Source of the DNA: Azolla caroliniana
Lineage: Eukaryota; Polypodiophyta
Assembly: GCA_043228905.1 (NCBI GenBank)
Contig: JBHGNT010000021.1
Span: forward strand, 8,928,001 to 8,992,000
Direction of reading: 5' to 3'
DNA length: 64,000 nucleotides
Below are positions 19,191 through 31,000 of this stretch, in pieces (the stretch's first letter is position 1; each line of letters starts with the position of its first letter). The notes under the pieces are model-generated. The model saw only the letters and a program-made list of their open reading frames with translations, did not search any database and was not told where the DNA came from. A program made the position numbers and the translations under genes.

Positions 19191-20695
19191 ATGGCTCAAA
19201 ATAACGACCCGATGTCATCCGCTCAAGCAAAAGGAACTCAAGGAAATCCTCCTGGACAAATTTCCATTGAGATGTGTTTTTCACAAATAAGCCAATACCT
19301 TAGTTTCACCGCTCAACAGATGACCGAACTTCAGCAATCTCAAAGTGCTCTTAAGACACGTGTCATTAGTTTACAACGTGAGACTAATAGACTTGATGAG
19401 CGATAGGGTGAACCATCGTTTGTCATTAAGCCATTTACGGGAGAAAAAAAGGAAAGAACCGAAGAAGCAATCTGCACATGGCTGGGCCGATGGGAGTCTC
19501 ATTTTGAGCTCTATCCCACGTCAGATAGTATGAAGATTGCATATGTCGGCCGAGAACTAGGAGGTAAGGCTGCTGCGTGGTGGCGTAGGCTTCAAACTTT
19601 GGGGAAATTGCTCGATACCTGGATAGATTTTGTCACAGTTTTTAAGGGCCAATTTCAGCAACCTCCCTCTCAAACTGAGGCAACACAAGCTTTAATGAAC
19701 CTCTCTAGCAGGAAGTTTTCCTTGCTAGAAGACTATGTCCACCATGCTAGAACCCAAATCCAAAATTCGGGTCTAGAAGGGGACAATTGGTTAATAGCTT
19801 GTTTTGTCAATGGCATCCCCAATTTGGACTATCACTGGATAGTGCATGATAAGGATCCAAAATCCTTCGAAGAGGCCATTAAAATAGTTCTTCGCTATCA
19901 ACACACTTCGAAGAAGGACCACAACAAACCCAACGAAGCGCCCGGGACTAAGCAGTCACAATTCGCTAGGAAACGCAAGACACCCAACGAATTCATGGAT
20001 CGCGATTGTAAGCAACAACATCCTTTTTGTGTATTTTGAAAAAAGAAGGGTCATACAAAAGAGCAATGTCCAAAGCTCCAACAGAAAGAGCACAACAGCA
20101 AAGCTAAAGCTGCAGACCATAAAGGTCAGATTCCTAATGTCGTTCAAGTCTATACACATCATTTAAGTAATTGTCAATGTTCTTTCCCTCACTATGTATT
20201 CGGTCCCAATGATTTACTACGTGCAAACGGGTATATCAATGGATCTCCTGAACAATTTTTGTTTGATTCGAGAAGCTCACACAACTTTGTGAATGATAGT
20301 TTGGTTCAGATATGGGGAATCCAACCCACCATAAGTGATCACACCTATACGGTGCACTTGGCTAATAGAAGAGTACAATACATCAACGAGGCGATTCATT
20401 CATTAGGAATTTCTATTCATACTTATATAGAGGAAGTAGACTTCCATGTAATGAATCTTTGTACCACTTATGTAATACTGGGTTATCCTTGGTTCTATAA
20501 TAAAAGCTCTTCTTTATCTATTGATTGGGTTCATCAATTAATTACATTTGTACTGAACAATTGTACTCATTTTATTGAATGTGTTAAAAAACAATCTCTT
20601 TCAATTGTTTCCTCTCCATCAATATCTGAGTTGTCTTGTTCTACTCTATTTTATTGTGTACTTGATCTTGACATTCATGTTTACAATATCGATAA
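19191..20695 (+). pseudogene. gag: gag-protease of element Z, 5' portion
   Basis: One frame runs from the ATG at 19191 to the S insertion, with stops at 19404-19406 (TAG) and 20037-20039 (TGA). The Gag capsid region has GGKAAAWWRRL and WIDFVTVFKGQF blocks. The zinc knuckle reads CVF-stop-KKKGHTKEQC, where the stop most likely replaced a Trp codon. The protease region keeps FDSRSSHNFVND, with Arg in the place of Gly of the D-S-G triad, so it would be inactive. The gene continues at 26902 after one copy of the GATAA target. Typical of the chromovirus branch and now non-functional. Confidence 0.85.
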
Positions 20696-21337
20696 TGTTA
20701 GGAAATAGGTCCCTCTGGATGGGAAGTGAGAACCGGATGACGAGTACCCGGCAACGGAAGACCCGGTGAGAACCGGATGTGGCGTACTCGGCAATGGAAG
20801 ACCCGGTGAGGACCGGATGTGGCGTACCCGACAATGGAAGACCCGGTGAGAACCGGGTGTTGCAGGCCCGGTGAGAACCTCTCATCGGATGGAAGGGACA
20901 TATATGTAAATATGTTCTAGAGAGCCCACTGGGGCTATATTTGTAAATAGCCCGAAAGTCATATCAGTATAAATATGACCTACGGCAAAGACGAGGATGT
21001 AGAGTTATTGGTGTAACTTCTGTAACTGTGTACAAAGAAGAGAGAGAGAGAGAGGAAGAGGTTGTTGCCTCTGTTGTAACCGCTTGGTGGCAAAGCGAGG
21101 GAGTAAGAGGTCGTTGCCTCTCTGCCCCATTTTTGTATTACTTTACATAGTGATATTTTGCAGTCTGAGGACTGTCGTAGTTTTTTCCCATAATTGGGTT
21201 TTTCCACGTTAACATCTTGTGCACTCTCTTCTTTACTGTTTCGTGCGTAGATACATCTTCCCACATCCCTTATTTCTGTGATTGATCCAACGTCTCGGTT
21301 GTGGCCGAGCATAGCTTAGGGAACCGTATTCCTGTCA
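20696..21337 (+). repeat. 5' LTR of S
   Basis: 642 bp, TGTTAGGAAATAG to CCTGTCA. It carries about three units of a 40-bp repeat (GTGAGAACCGGATG core). Three inverted repeats follow at 20898-20915, 20932-20953 and 20958-20979, the last containing TATAAATA (20968-20975). Confidence 0.92.
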
Positions 21338-21340
21338 AAT

Positions 21341-21353
21341 TGGTATCAGAGCG
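21341..21353 (+). promoter_or_regulatory. Primer-binding site of S (initiator tRNA-Met)
   Basis: TGGTATCAGAGCG, the standard plant site, three bases after the LTR end. Confidence 0.95.
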
Positions 21354-21367
21354 AAACGACACCGAAA

Positions 21368-24300
21368 ATGGACAAATTGTTGGGAGGCATGTTCAAGCTC
21401 ACCGGCTCCAATTACTCAGTGTGGAAGTCGAAGATGAGGGACATGCTCGTGGTTAAAAATCTTTGGTTGCTGGTTCAGTTCGAGGACAAGAGACCGGACA
21501 AAATCGATGCCACGATATGGGAGGTGGTGCACATGAAGACAACGACGTACATACAGTGCTTTATCGACATGAGTCTATACAACAACTTCAATGAAGAGAG
21601 CAAGGCTCATGAGCTCTGGGAGAAGATTGACATTATGTTTCAGATAAAAAATGTTGTTAATCAGGTTTCGGTATTTCGGAAGCTAGTAAGACTCCGGTAC
21701 CAAGATGGCTCCAACATGGCGGAGCACATGAATGCCTTCCAGGGGCTGATCCACCAGGCAACATCATTGGAAGTACCTCTCGCCGATGAGGTACTAGCAC
21801 TACTCCTGCTCGGTTCCCTCCCAGATAGCTGGGAGACGTTGGTTGTCACTTTGGGCAACGCTGGGCCGGAAGGAAAACGGTTATCCCTGGCAAGAGTGAA
21901 GTCGAGCTTGCTAGATGAGGAGGCACGTTGGAAAGACAAGGATACTGACGGGAACTGGTCGTTCTTTATGCGCAACGCTTGGCCACAATCGAGCTTAGAA
22001 TGATACATAGAAAACGGGAAATAAGATGCGACAGAAAGAAGAAGAAAATACACAGGAGGTTTACGTGGAAAACCCCAAACTAGGGGAAAAACCACGGCAG
22101 CCCACAGGCTGCAAACTGTCACTATGTAAGAATGTACAAAACAGTGAGTTCACGGAGGCCACGACCTCGTGCTCACGATCTTCGCCACAGGCGGCGGTTA
22201 CAACAGAGGCAGCGACCTCTTTTTCTCTCTCTCTCTCTTTGTACAACGTTGCGTACTCTCTCTTCTTCTTGCACCAACAAGAAGAATGACAACAACTCAC
22301 TAAAGGTTTGCCCTAAGTCATATTTATACTAATATGACTTTTCGGCTATTTACAAATATAGCCTCGATGGGCTCTCAGAAACATATTTACGAATATGTCT
22401 CTTCCTCCGGTTCTCACCGGGTTTGCGTCATCCGGCTCTCCGTAGCCGGGTGCTCCTCATCCGGTTCTCACCGGGTCTGCGTCATCCGGCTCTCCGTAGC
22501 CGGGTGCTCCTCATCCGGTTCTCACCGGGCCTGCACCATCCGGCTCTCCGTAGCCGGGTACTCCTCATCCGGTTCATACTGGGCCTGCACCATCCGGCTC
22601 TCCGTAGCGGGGTACTCCTCTTCCGGTTTCGGCCGAGGCCTATCGGCCTCGGCCGAGCTCGTTCATCAGCACTGTTCTTCTCCCTTCCCATCCGGAGGGA
22701 CCTGTCTCCCAACAAATACGAACTCCGACTCCAAAGCGCTCATTACCGAATCGGAACGCGGAAGACAAAGGAACCGTAGTCCCTAGAACCGGAAGAAGTC
22801 GGGGACACGGTCAAAGTCAAGGGGGAAGCCTACCTGCTTCTATTGCGGCAAGCCGGGACACTTCCAGAAGAATTGTCGGCACTTCAGGAAAGACAAGGAA
22901 ACCGATGGTACCGATTTGAAGCGGACACCGGACCGGAACGGTAAAGACTAGAGGGGAACGGACCGGAAGGGAACGACGGCAATCACGGCAAGTGAAGAAG
23001 AGTTGATGCTCATCACCGAGGAGAGTGAGCTAAACCTTGCCGGCGATGAGATGACCTGGGTGGTCGACTCCGGAGCGTCGTTCCACCTTACCCCGGACCG
23101 GAAATGCTTCTCATCCTACTCAGCTGGTGATCACGGCTGTGTCCAGATGGGGAATGAAGGTACATGCCGAATTGTCGGCATAGGAGACGTGTGGTTGACA
23201 ACACCAACCGGATGCAAGCTGCTGCTGAAGGATGTCCGACACGTTCCGGAGGTTCGACTGAACCTGATATGAGCCGGTCGGCTAGATGATGAAGGCTACA
23301 CGGGTAGCATCCAGAATGGTGTTATGAAGTTTAGCAAAGGGAGCCTGATTGTGGCTCGGGCCTGGAAGTCAACACGCTGTACTTGATGAATGCCCGGTTA
23401 TGCCTGGAGGAAGTGAACGTGGCATCCGACACTGTCGATGAGCTGTGGCACAAAAGGCTGTGTCACATGAGCGAGAAGGGGATGAAGACGCTTGTAGACG
23501 AAAACCTCATTCTAGTGAAGAACGTGCACTTGGAGAAGTGCACTGATTGTCTGGTAGGTAAACAAAACCGAACCTCCTTCTGATCGACGCCACCGATGAG
23601 ACGTAATGCACCACTGGAGTTGGTGCATACTGATGTATGTCAAGTGGACACGAAGTCACATGTCGGATCGCAGTACTTCGTGATGTTCATAGATGACCAC
23701 AGCCGGAAGCTGTGGGCCACACCATTGAAGACGAAGGATCAGGTGCTATCCGTCTTCAAAGAGCTCCACGTGAGAGTGGAAAGAGAAACCGGCCGGAAGC
23801 TGAAGGCGGTTCGAGCAGATAACGGAGGTGAATACCGGGGGCAGTTCGAGGAATGCTGTTGCTCGAAGGGAATCTGGCTCGAATTTACAGTGCCGAAGAC
23901 GCCGGAACTAAACGGGCTGGCCGAGAGGATGAACCGGACCATAATGGAGAGGGTCCGGAGTATGCTGGCGCATGCAAAATTACCCAAGACATTTTGGGCT
24001 GAGGTGCTGTCAACAGCGACGTATGTGATAAACAGATCACCCTCAGTGCCCTTGGATGGAGACACACCGCAAAAGGTGTGGACCGGTCAGGAAGTGTCCT
24101 ACCAGCATCTGAAGGTGTTCGGGTGTCTCGCGTACGTGCATGTTGCTAAGGACCGGAGAGGAAAGTTGGATCCAAAGACCCGGCCATGCATATTCCTCGG
24201 ATACGACGATGAGGAGTTCGGCTACCGAGTGTGGGATCTGGTTGACAAGAACGCTTTCCGGAGCCGAGATATTATCTTCATGGTGGACAAGACTCTTGCC

Positions 24301-26162
24301 GACTGGGAGTCAGAGAAGAAGATAATGAACTCCGATGAGATTCGGACACACCCGGTTAAGAGCCGGTTGACACTCGAGGAACCAGCCGGTTACGGTGAGG
24401 ATACCAAACTGGCAGAAGAAGAAGTAGAGGAAGTTGAAATCAGAACCGGCCAAGAGCCCGAATCGGATTCAGATGAAGATCAAATAGTGGAGCCGGTTGC
24501 CGAAGGCCAAAGACGGAAATATCCTCTCAGGGAGAGAAGGACCCCCGGAGATTTCCGGATGCAGAGCATGTGCTACTGACCGATGAGGGAGAGCTGGAAA
24601 GCTTTGAAGAAGCAAAGGATGACACCCACAACCGCAAATGGTTAAGTGCCATGCAGGATGAGATGGATTGCCTGCATGAGAACCATTCATACGAATTGGT
24701 GGAGTTGCCGAAAGAAAAATGGGCACTCCGAAATAAGTGGGTGTACATGTTGAAACCGGGAGATGCCGGCAACCCCCCAAGATACAAAGCCATGATCGTG
24801 GTGAAGGGGTTCCAGCAGAAGAAGGGCGTGGACTTCGACGAGATATTTGCCCCGGTAGTAAAGATGAACTTCATCCGGACGGTGTTGAGTATAGCGGCAA
24901 ACATGGACCTTGAGGTAGAGTAGCTGGACGTGAAGACGACATTCCTTCATGGTGACCTCGAAGAGGAGATCTACATGCAGCAACCGGAAGGATTCGTGGA
25001 GAAAGGGAAGGAGCACCTGGTTTGCCAGTTGAAGAAGAGCCTGTACGGACTGAAGCAGGCTCCCCGACAATGGTACCGAAAGTTCGACTCCTTCATGACC
25101 GATCAAGGGTACCACAAGATGCAGGCCGATCACTGCGTATTCGTGAAGAAGTTCGAAGGAGGCGACTTCCTGATACTCCTTCTATACGTGGACGACATGT
25201 TGATCGTCGGACGGGACCAAGCCAAAATACGGATGCTGAAGAAGGCTCTCAACCGAACTTTTGCAATGAAAGACTTGGGTCCAGCAAGACAGATGTTGGG
25301 GATGTATATCATCTAGGACTGGCCAAAGAAGCAATTGTGGTTATCACAGGAGAAGTACGTGACAAATGTGCTTCAGCGGTTCAACATGTCAGACGCGAAA
25401 CCGGTCGGATCGACACTTCCGGCAAACTGCAGATTATCCGGTAAGCAAAGCCCGAAGACGAAAGTAGAGAAGGCGGATATGATGAAGGTGCCATATGCCT
25501 CTGCCGTCTGGAGCTGAATGTACGCAATGGTGTGTACTCGACCGGATATTGGATACGCTGTCGAAGTGGTGAGCCAGTTTATGAGCAATCCTGGCAAGGA
25601 GCACTGGAATGCGGTTAAATGAATACTCCGGTACTTGAAGGGCACTTCGAATATGTGTCTCCGATTAAGCTCCGGTAAACCTCAACTTGACGGTTTTACC
25701 AATTCGGACATGTCGACTGATGTGGATACTAGCCGGTCTACATCCGAGTATGTAATGACATATGCAGGGGGAGCTGTTTCGTGGCAGTCGAGGCTGTAGA
25801 AGACGGTTGTGTTGTCAACCACGGAGGCGGAGTATATGGCGGCTGTGGAAGCCGTCAAGGAAATATTATGGATGAAGGACTTCATCGGATAGCTCGGTAT
25901 CCGGCAAGATGAATATCGGCTCTATTGCGACAGTCAAAGTGCCATCCACCTTGGTCAGAACGCAGCGTACCATTCCAGGACGAAGCATATCCAGCGTAGG
26001 TATCACTGGATCCGGGAGCGCGTAGAAGATCGAGAGTTCGCGTTGACAAAGATCCACACGGCCGAGAATGGGTCAGATATGTTGACCAAAGTACTGATAC
26101 CCGACAAGCTGGATGCATGTCAGAAGCGGATCGAACTAGTAAGACATCCCATGCCGGAGTGA
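21368..26162 (+). pseudogene. Degenerate gag-pol of element S
   Basis: Starts at the ATG at 21368 (MDKLLGGMFKLTGSNY) and ends at a TGA at 26160-26162, parallel to D. Gag is broken at 21946 by a solo LTR and resumes at 22720. The zinc knuckle is CFYCGKPGHFQKNC (about 22838). Protease DSGASFHLTP is intact (about 23068). The integrase core at 23596-24579 keeps HTDVC, RADNGGEY and ELNGLAERMN. RT keeps YVDDMLIVG (about 25187) and RNase H spans about 25690-26000. In-frame stops fall near 23270, 23581, 24921, 25314, 25514, 25618 and 25798, plus frame changes. Comparison with D shows several are single C-to-T or G-to-A changes. Confidence 0.88.
21946..22714 (-). mobile_element. Solo copia LTR inside the gag of S, minus strand
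   Basis: 769 bp. On the plus strand it starts TGACGGGAACTGG and ends CTGTCTCCCAACA, the reverse of an LTR starting TGTTGGGAGACAG. Flanks are GATAC and AATAC (one mismatch). It contains tandem repeats of about 51 bp at 22400-22620 and the same triple inverted-repeat array at 22315-22340, 22344-22363 and 22381-22398. No internal sequence remains. Confidence 0.85.
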
Positions 26163-26172
26163 AGGTGGAGTT

Positions 26173-26896
26173 TGTTAGGAAATAGGTCCCTCCAGATGGG
26201 AAGTGAGAACCGGATGACGAGTACCCGGCAACGGAAGACTCGGTGAGAACTGGATGTGGAGTACCCGGCAACGGAAGACCTGGTGAGAACCGGATGTGGA
26301 GTACCCGGCAACGAAAGACCCGGTGAGAACCGGATGTGGCGTACCCGGCAACGGAAGACCCGGTGAGGACCGGATGTGGCGTACCCGGAAATGGAAGACC
26401 CGGTGAGAACCGGATGTTGCAGGCCCGGTGAGAATCTCTCATCGGATGGAAGGGACATATATGTAAATATGTTCCAGAGAGCCCACTGGGGCTATATTTG
26501 TAAATAGCCCGAAAGTCATATCAGTATAAATATGACCTACGGCAAAGACGATGATGTAGAGTTATTGGTGTAACTTTTGTAACTGTGTACAAAGAAGAGA
26601 GAGAGAGAGAGAGGAAGAGGTCGTTGCCTCTGTTGTAACTGCTTGGTGGTGAAGCGAGGGAGCAAGAGGTCGTTGCCTCTGTGCCCCATTGTTGTATTAC
26701 TTTACATAGTGATATTTTGTAGTCTGAGGACTGCTGTGGTTTTTTCCCATAATTGGGTTTTTCCACGTTAACATCTTGTGCACTCTCTTCTTTACTGTTT
26801 TGTGCGTAGATACATCTTCCCACATCCCTGTTTTCTGTGATTGATCCGACGTCTCGGTTGTGGCCGAGCATAGCTTAGGGAATCGTATTCCTGTCA
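26173..26896 (+). repeat. 3' LTR of S
   Basis: 724 bp. It has five 40-bp repeat units against three in the 5' LTR, which accounts for nearly all of the 82-bp length difference. Followed by the GATAA target copy. Confidence 0.92.
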
Positions 26897-26901
26897 GATA
26901 A

Positions 26902-27099
26902 TGTCTCGGTTCAATTAACATATTTTGAACAACAACAACTTGATGAAATCTTAAATGATTTTCGTGATGTTTTTCCGAGTGAAATACCAGATGGGTTACC
27001 TCCTAAACGTAATATAGACCATCGTATAGATATTGTACCTGGCATTGCACCAATAAGTATACCTCATCGCTTAAGTCAATCCAAAGAGGATGAGGTATC
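26902..27099 (+). pseudogene. Element Z pol fragment: protease-RT linker and RT start
   Basis: Translates as the stretch just before RT in Ty3 elements (FRDVFPSEIPDGLPPKR, then HRIDIVPG). It joins the gag-protease at 20695 once the GATAA duplication is removed. It joins the RT at 34070 once GTATC is removed. Confidence 0.88.
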
Positions 27100-27827
27100 T
27101 GATAGGGGTGTATAAGATAATAGATAGTTATACACTATATGAGGGCTTGACCAAACCGATTAGATGGAGTTGAAAATCATAATATATTATATAGCTCTAG
27201 GTAATTATGATTAGAGAGTATAACTCAAGAAACTAAGAAAAAAGATAGAGAAAGCGAGCAAGAAATAAGAATGTTCTGATATTCCAACATCAAGAGAATA
27301 CAAAGGAGACAAACTCCACATTGAACTAAAACCAAAGACCTTCCTCTTCTAAGACACTTCTTCCTAACACTCCTCATTCACTCTTTTCCTTTACTCTTCC
27401 CCCCCTTCTCACTAATATCACTTCTTCTTTTATAACCTTCCTCTTCTTATCCACGTTCATGCTATTTTTAGAAGCTTTTTATCTCCCTATTTTTAGCTAT
27501 GACACATAGACCTTCTAATCGTCATATCTCCCTCATCCGATATCCAAATTAAGCGATTTAAAAAGCTATAGAAAGCTCTTTTTACAAGCTTTCTAATCCA
27601 TATTTAAACGTGATATTTGGATAAACAACGAGGGAGTTATGACCATTCTATTTTTACTGTTTTTTATAGTCTGCGTTTTCTCTTTTTACTTTTCTCTTGG
27701 TCTCGTACTTTTACTTTTGACTTCTTTCCTAAGGTCTTAGTTCGTGTTCTTATCCTCAAAAGGTGAATTATCTATACTTTATATTCTCCTAATGTTCAAT
27801 GGCTTAGATTCTAAAAACACTTTCACA
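27100..27827 (-). repeat. 3' LTR of Y1
   Basis: On the plus strand it runs from TGATAGGGG to CTTTCACA. The polypurine tract lies just to its right. Confidence 0.95.
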
Positions 27828-28088
27828 TTTAGCCCTCCTCCTTGTTAGAGGCTAAGCCATTTATGGCGAAGCACTTATTGGCAGTACTTAACAAACAAAA
27901 GCTCTCTCGCCAATCTCTTGGCTATAGACAATGAGAGAGATATAATAAAAAGAAAATAAAAAGATGTGAGTAAAACCCCCGCTAATCGGTAGGAAAAACC
28001 TCACATTCTCTACAAATAAAAAAGATAATCACTATTACCATCTTCCTCTTTGTTAATAGAGAGAAAGATGGGTCTACAATATGGACTA

Positions 28089-31000
28089 TTAAGAAAATAA
28101 TGTATGGGGAAACAAGTCCACTTCTTGCTCCCATCCATCCGTATCAACAATATCATTAGTAACTTGGGGAATATAAGTAGGTCCCCGAGTTACATACTTT
28201 TTAAGGCGCCATCCGTTCACTCGATAAGAATGAAGTGCTCCATCCACATCTTTCAATTGGTAACTTCCGTTGTCATACTTTTTGTGAACCACAAAGGGTC
28301 CTTCCCACTTATTATCAAGCTTTTGTCCTTGAATATAATCATATCTATTATCATACCTAAGAACCAATGATCCTTCTTCAATGTGGTTGCCCTTGTGTTT
28401 TTTGTCATATGCCTCCTTTCTCTTCATTGCTTGATTTAAGTAATGCTCCACAGCTTCTTCTCTTGAATATTGTAGTAGATGGTTGCTCGCTAAACGACTC
28501 ATCACATCATTTCCTTTTGAGCGATGCGATGCCTCCATTAGTCTATTACTTTTGATCTCAAGTTCGATCGGAAGTAACGCTTCTTTTCCATAAACCAAAT
28601 AAAAAGGAGTAAAACCTGTGGAGGATTTATAAGAAACTCTATAAGCCCAAAGAGTATCATCCAAATACCTATCCCATGTTCTTACTTTGTCTTGCACTAA
28701 CTTTGTCAAATTCTTCACTATAAGCCCATTCACTTTCTCAACTGCACCATTTGCTTGAGGATAATAAGGCGTTGAATATCGATGCTTAATCTTCAACTTG
28801 CTTAATAGACAAGCTAACATTTCACTCCTAAAACCGGGTCCATGATCGGATACAATCTCCATGGGAACTCCAAATCTCGTACAAATATTCTTATACACAA
28901 ATTGGGCTACATCTTTGGCTTTAATCGAGGAAGTTGCTATAGCTTCCACCCACTTTGTCATGTAGTCAATGGCCACCAAAATAAACTCTTTACCATGTTG
29001 AGTTTTCGGAAGAGGTCCTACTGCATCAATTCCCCATTTCTCGAATGGAGCAAACACCACAATGGGTTGTAAAGGTCCACTTTGTAGATGTCTTATTCCC
29101 GCTTTTTGACATGCATCACAAGATCTACACCAATCATGCACATCCCTATGGATAGTAGGCCATGTAAAACCAATTAGTAAAATCTTTCTTATCATTATAT
29201 CATGGGCTAAATGCCCACCACAAACTTCTTCATGCAACTTAAAGAGTATCTTTATAATCTCGCTTTTGTTAGGAACTCTTCGTAAAACTCCATCTTTCCC
29301 TTTGTTGTACAAATCTTCACCCACCAAATGATATTGTGAAGCCTTTGCCACCAAACGCTTTCTTTGCAAAGCATTGAGGTTATTTGGAAACTCTCCTTTA
29401 TTAAGAAAATTATGTACTTCCTCTAGGGAGTCTACATCTTTGCACGTCTCCAAAACACCAACGAAACCTTCCTTGATCTTATCTAATTGGGCTTGAGCTA
29501 ATGCATCCGCTTCTTTATTGTATAATCTCCCCACATGCTTAACCTGTATCTTTTCAAAAGACCTTAGTAGACTCATTGCTTCTTTATAAAAATTTCTAAG
29601 CCCATCACTTTGACATTTCCAATTGCCTTGAATTTGTTTAATTACCAATAAGGAATCACCCTTAAGAATTAATCTTTTTATCTTCATAGCTTTACATAGA
29701 CGAAGACCATAACACAAGGTAGCATACTCCGCTTCATTATTTGAATTCACACCACTTAATGTAATACCTTCACTTTTTACTCTGTCTCCTTGAGGATCCT
29801 TGAGAATAATCCCACCCACGGCTATGTTTGTGGCTTTGCGAAATGCCCCATCAAAGAATAAGGTGAATGCATCCTCCATATCCGGCTCGGGAAGTGCCTT
29901 TCGTAGCTTTACCAAGTCTTCTTCATGAAAGGTTTCTCTAAAGGTGAGAAGATCCGCCAATTCGGCACGCATAGTTGATTCCAATTTGACTTCAAAATCA
30001 AACTCCGCCAATAGTAGAGCCCATTTAGCAATTCGTGCTGAAATGCTCACATGTTGGAGTACATATGGGAGTAATGACATGCTAGTGATTATTACAAAAT
30101 GATGAGGTAGTAGAAAGCTTCTAAACTTTTTACAAGCATATATAAGAGCTAACATCCACTTTTCTACTTCTAAGAATTCTTTCTCTACATCAGACATGGC
30201 TTTACTAATAAAATATATAGGATGCATAAGTCTATTTTCAGAATCTTGTTGCATAAGAATGGCTCCTATAGCATGAGATCCAACACTAAGAGAAAGAAAG
30301 AAGGTAGATGTTCTATCAGGTGGCTTTAGAATAGGAGCATTACATAATAGTTCTTTTATTCTTACATATTGCTCTTCAGTTGTAGATGTCCACAAGAAGT
30401 TGTTGGTGCGAAGAATAATGCGAAAAGGATAGAGAATTTGGGCCAACATATGAATGAATCGTTCAAAGTAACGAACTTTTTGAACAAATACCTCCAAATC
30501 TTTGATACTCGTGGGTGTTGTCATCTTTTGAATTGCTTCAATCTTTGAGCTATCAACTTTGATTCCTTCTTGAGACACCACATGACCAAGCATCACCACC
30601 TCCTTTTCACCTATGTGACACTTCTCTGGGTTGAGTTGCATTTTGCATTCCTCCAATCTTTTGAATGCCAAGCGAACCTTTTCCAAATGGTCTTTCCTGC
30701 TACTATAAATTGCAAAGTCATCCATAAAGACTCTAACAAACTTTCCAAAGAATGGTTGGAATACATGAATAGCAAGACGATTAAATGTAAAAACAGCATT
30801 TGTGAGTCCAAAGGGCATGCATCGATATGCAAAGCATCCCCATGGAGTGATGAATGTCGTCTTCTTTTGATCCTCTTCCGCAATACGAATTTGAAAATAA
30901 CCTGAATAGCCATCACAAACAGAGTACATTTCATGACCCGCAATTTCATCTAATATTTCATCTTGGAAAGGGAGAGGAAAGTGATCCCTCTTGGTAGCCG

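Larger units (their letters stand above)
20696..26896 (+). mobile_element. Element S: decayed Tork-like copia retrotransposon
   Basis: 6201 bp with LTRs at 20696-21337 and 26173-26896, target duplication GATAA (20691-20695 and 26897-26901), an initiator Met primer site at 21341 and the purine tract GGTGGAGTTT before the 3' LTR. It is a close relative of intact element D in gag, integrase, RT and RNase H. A minus-strand solo LTR sits in its gag. The body carries many stops. Confidence 0.92.
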
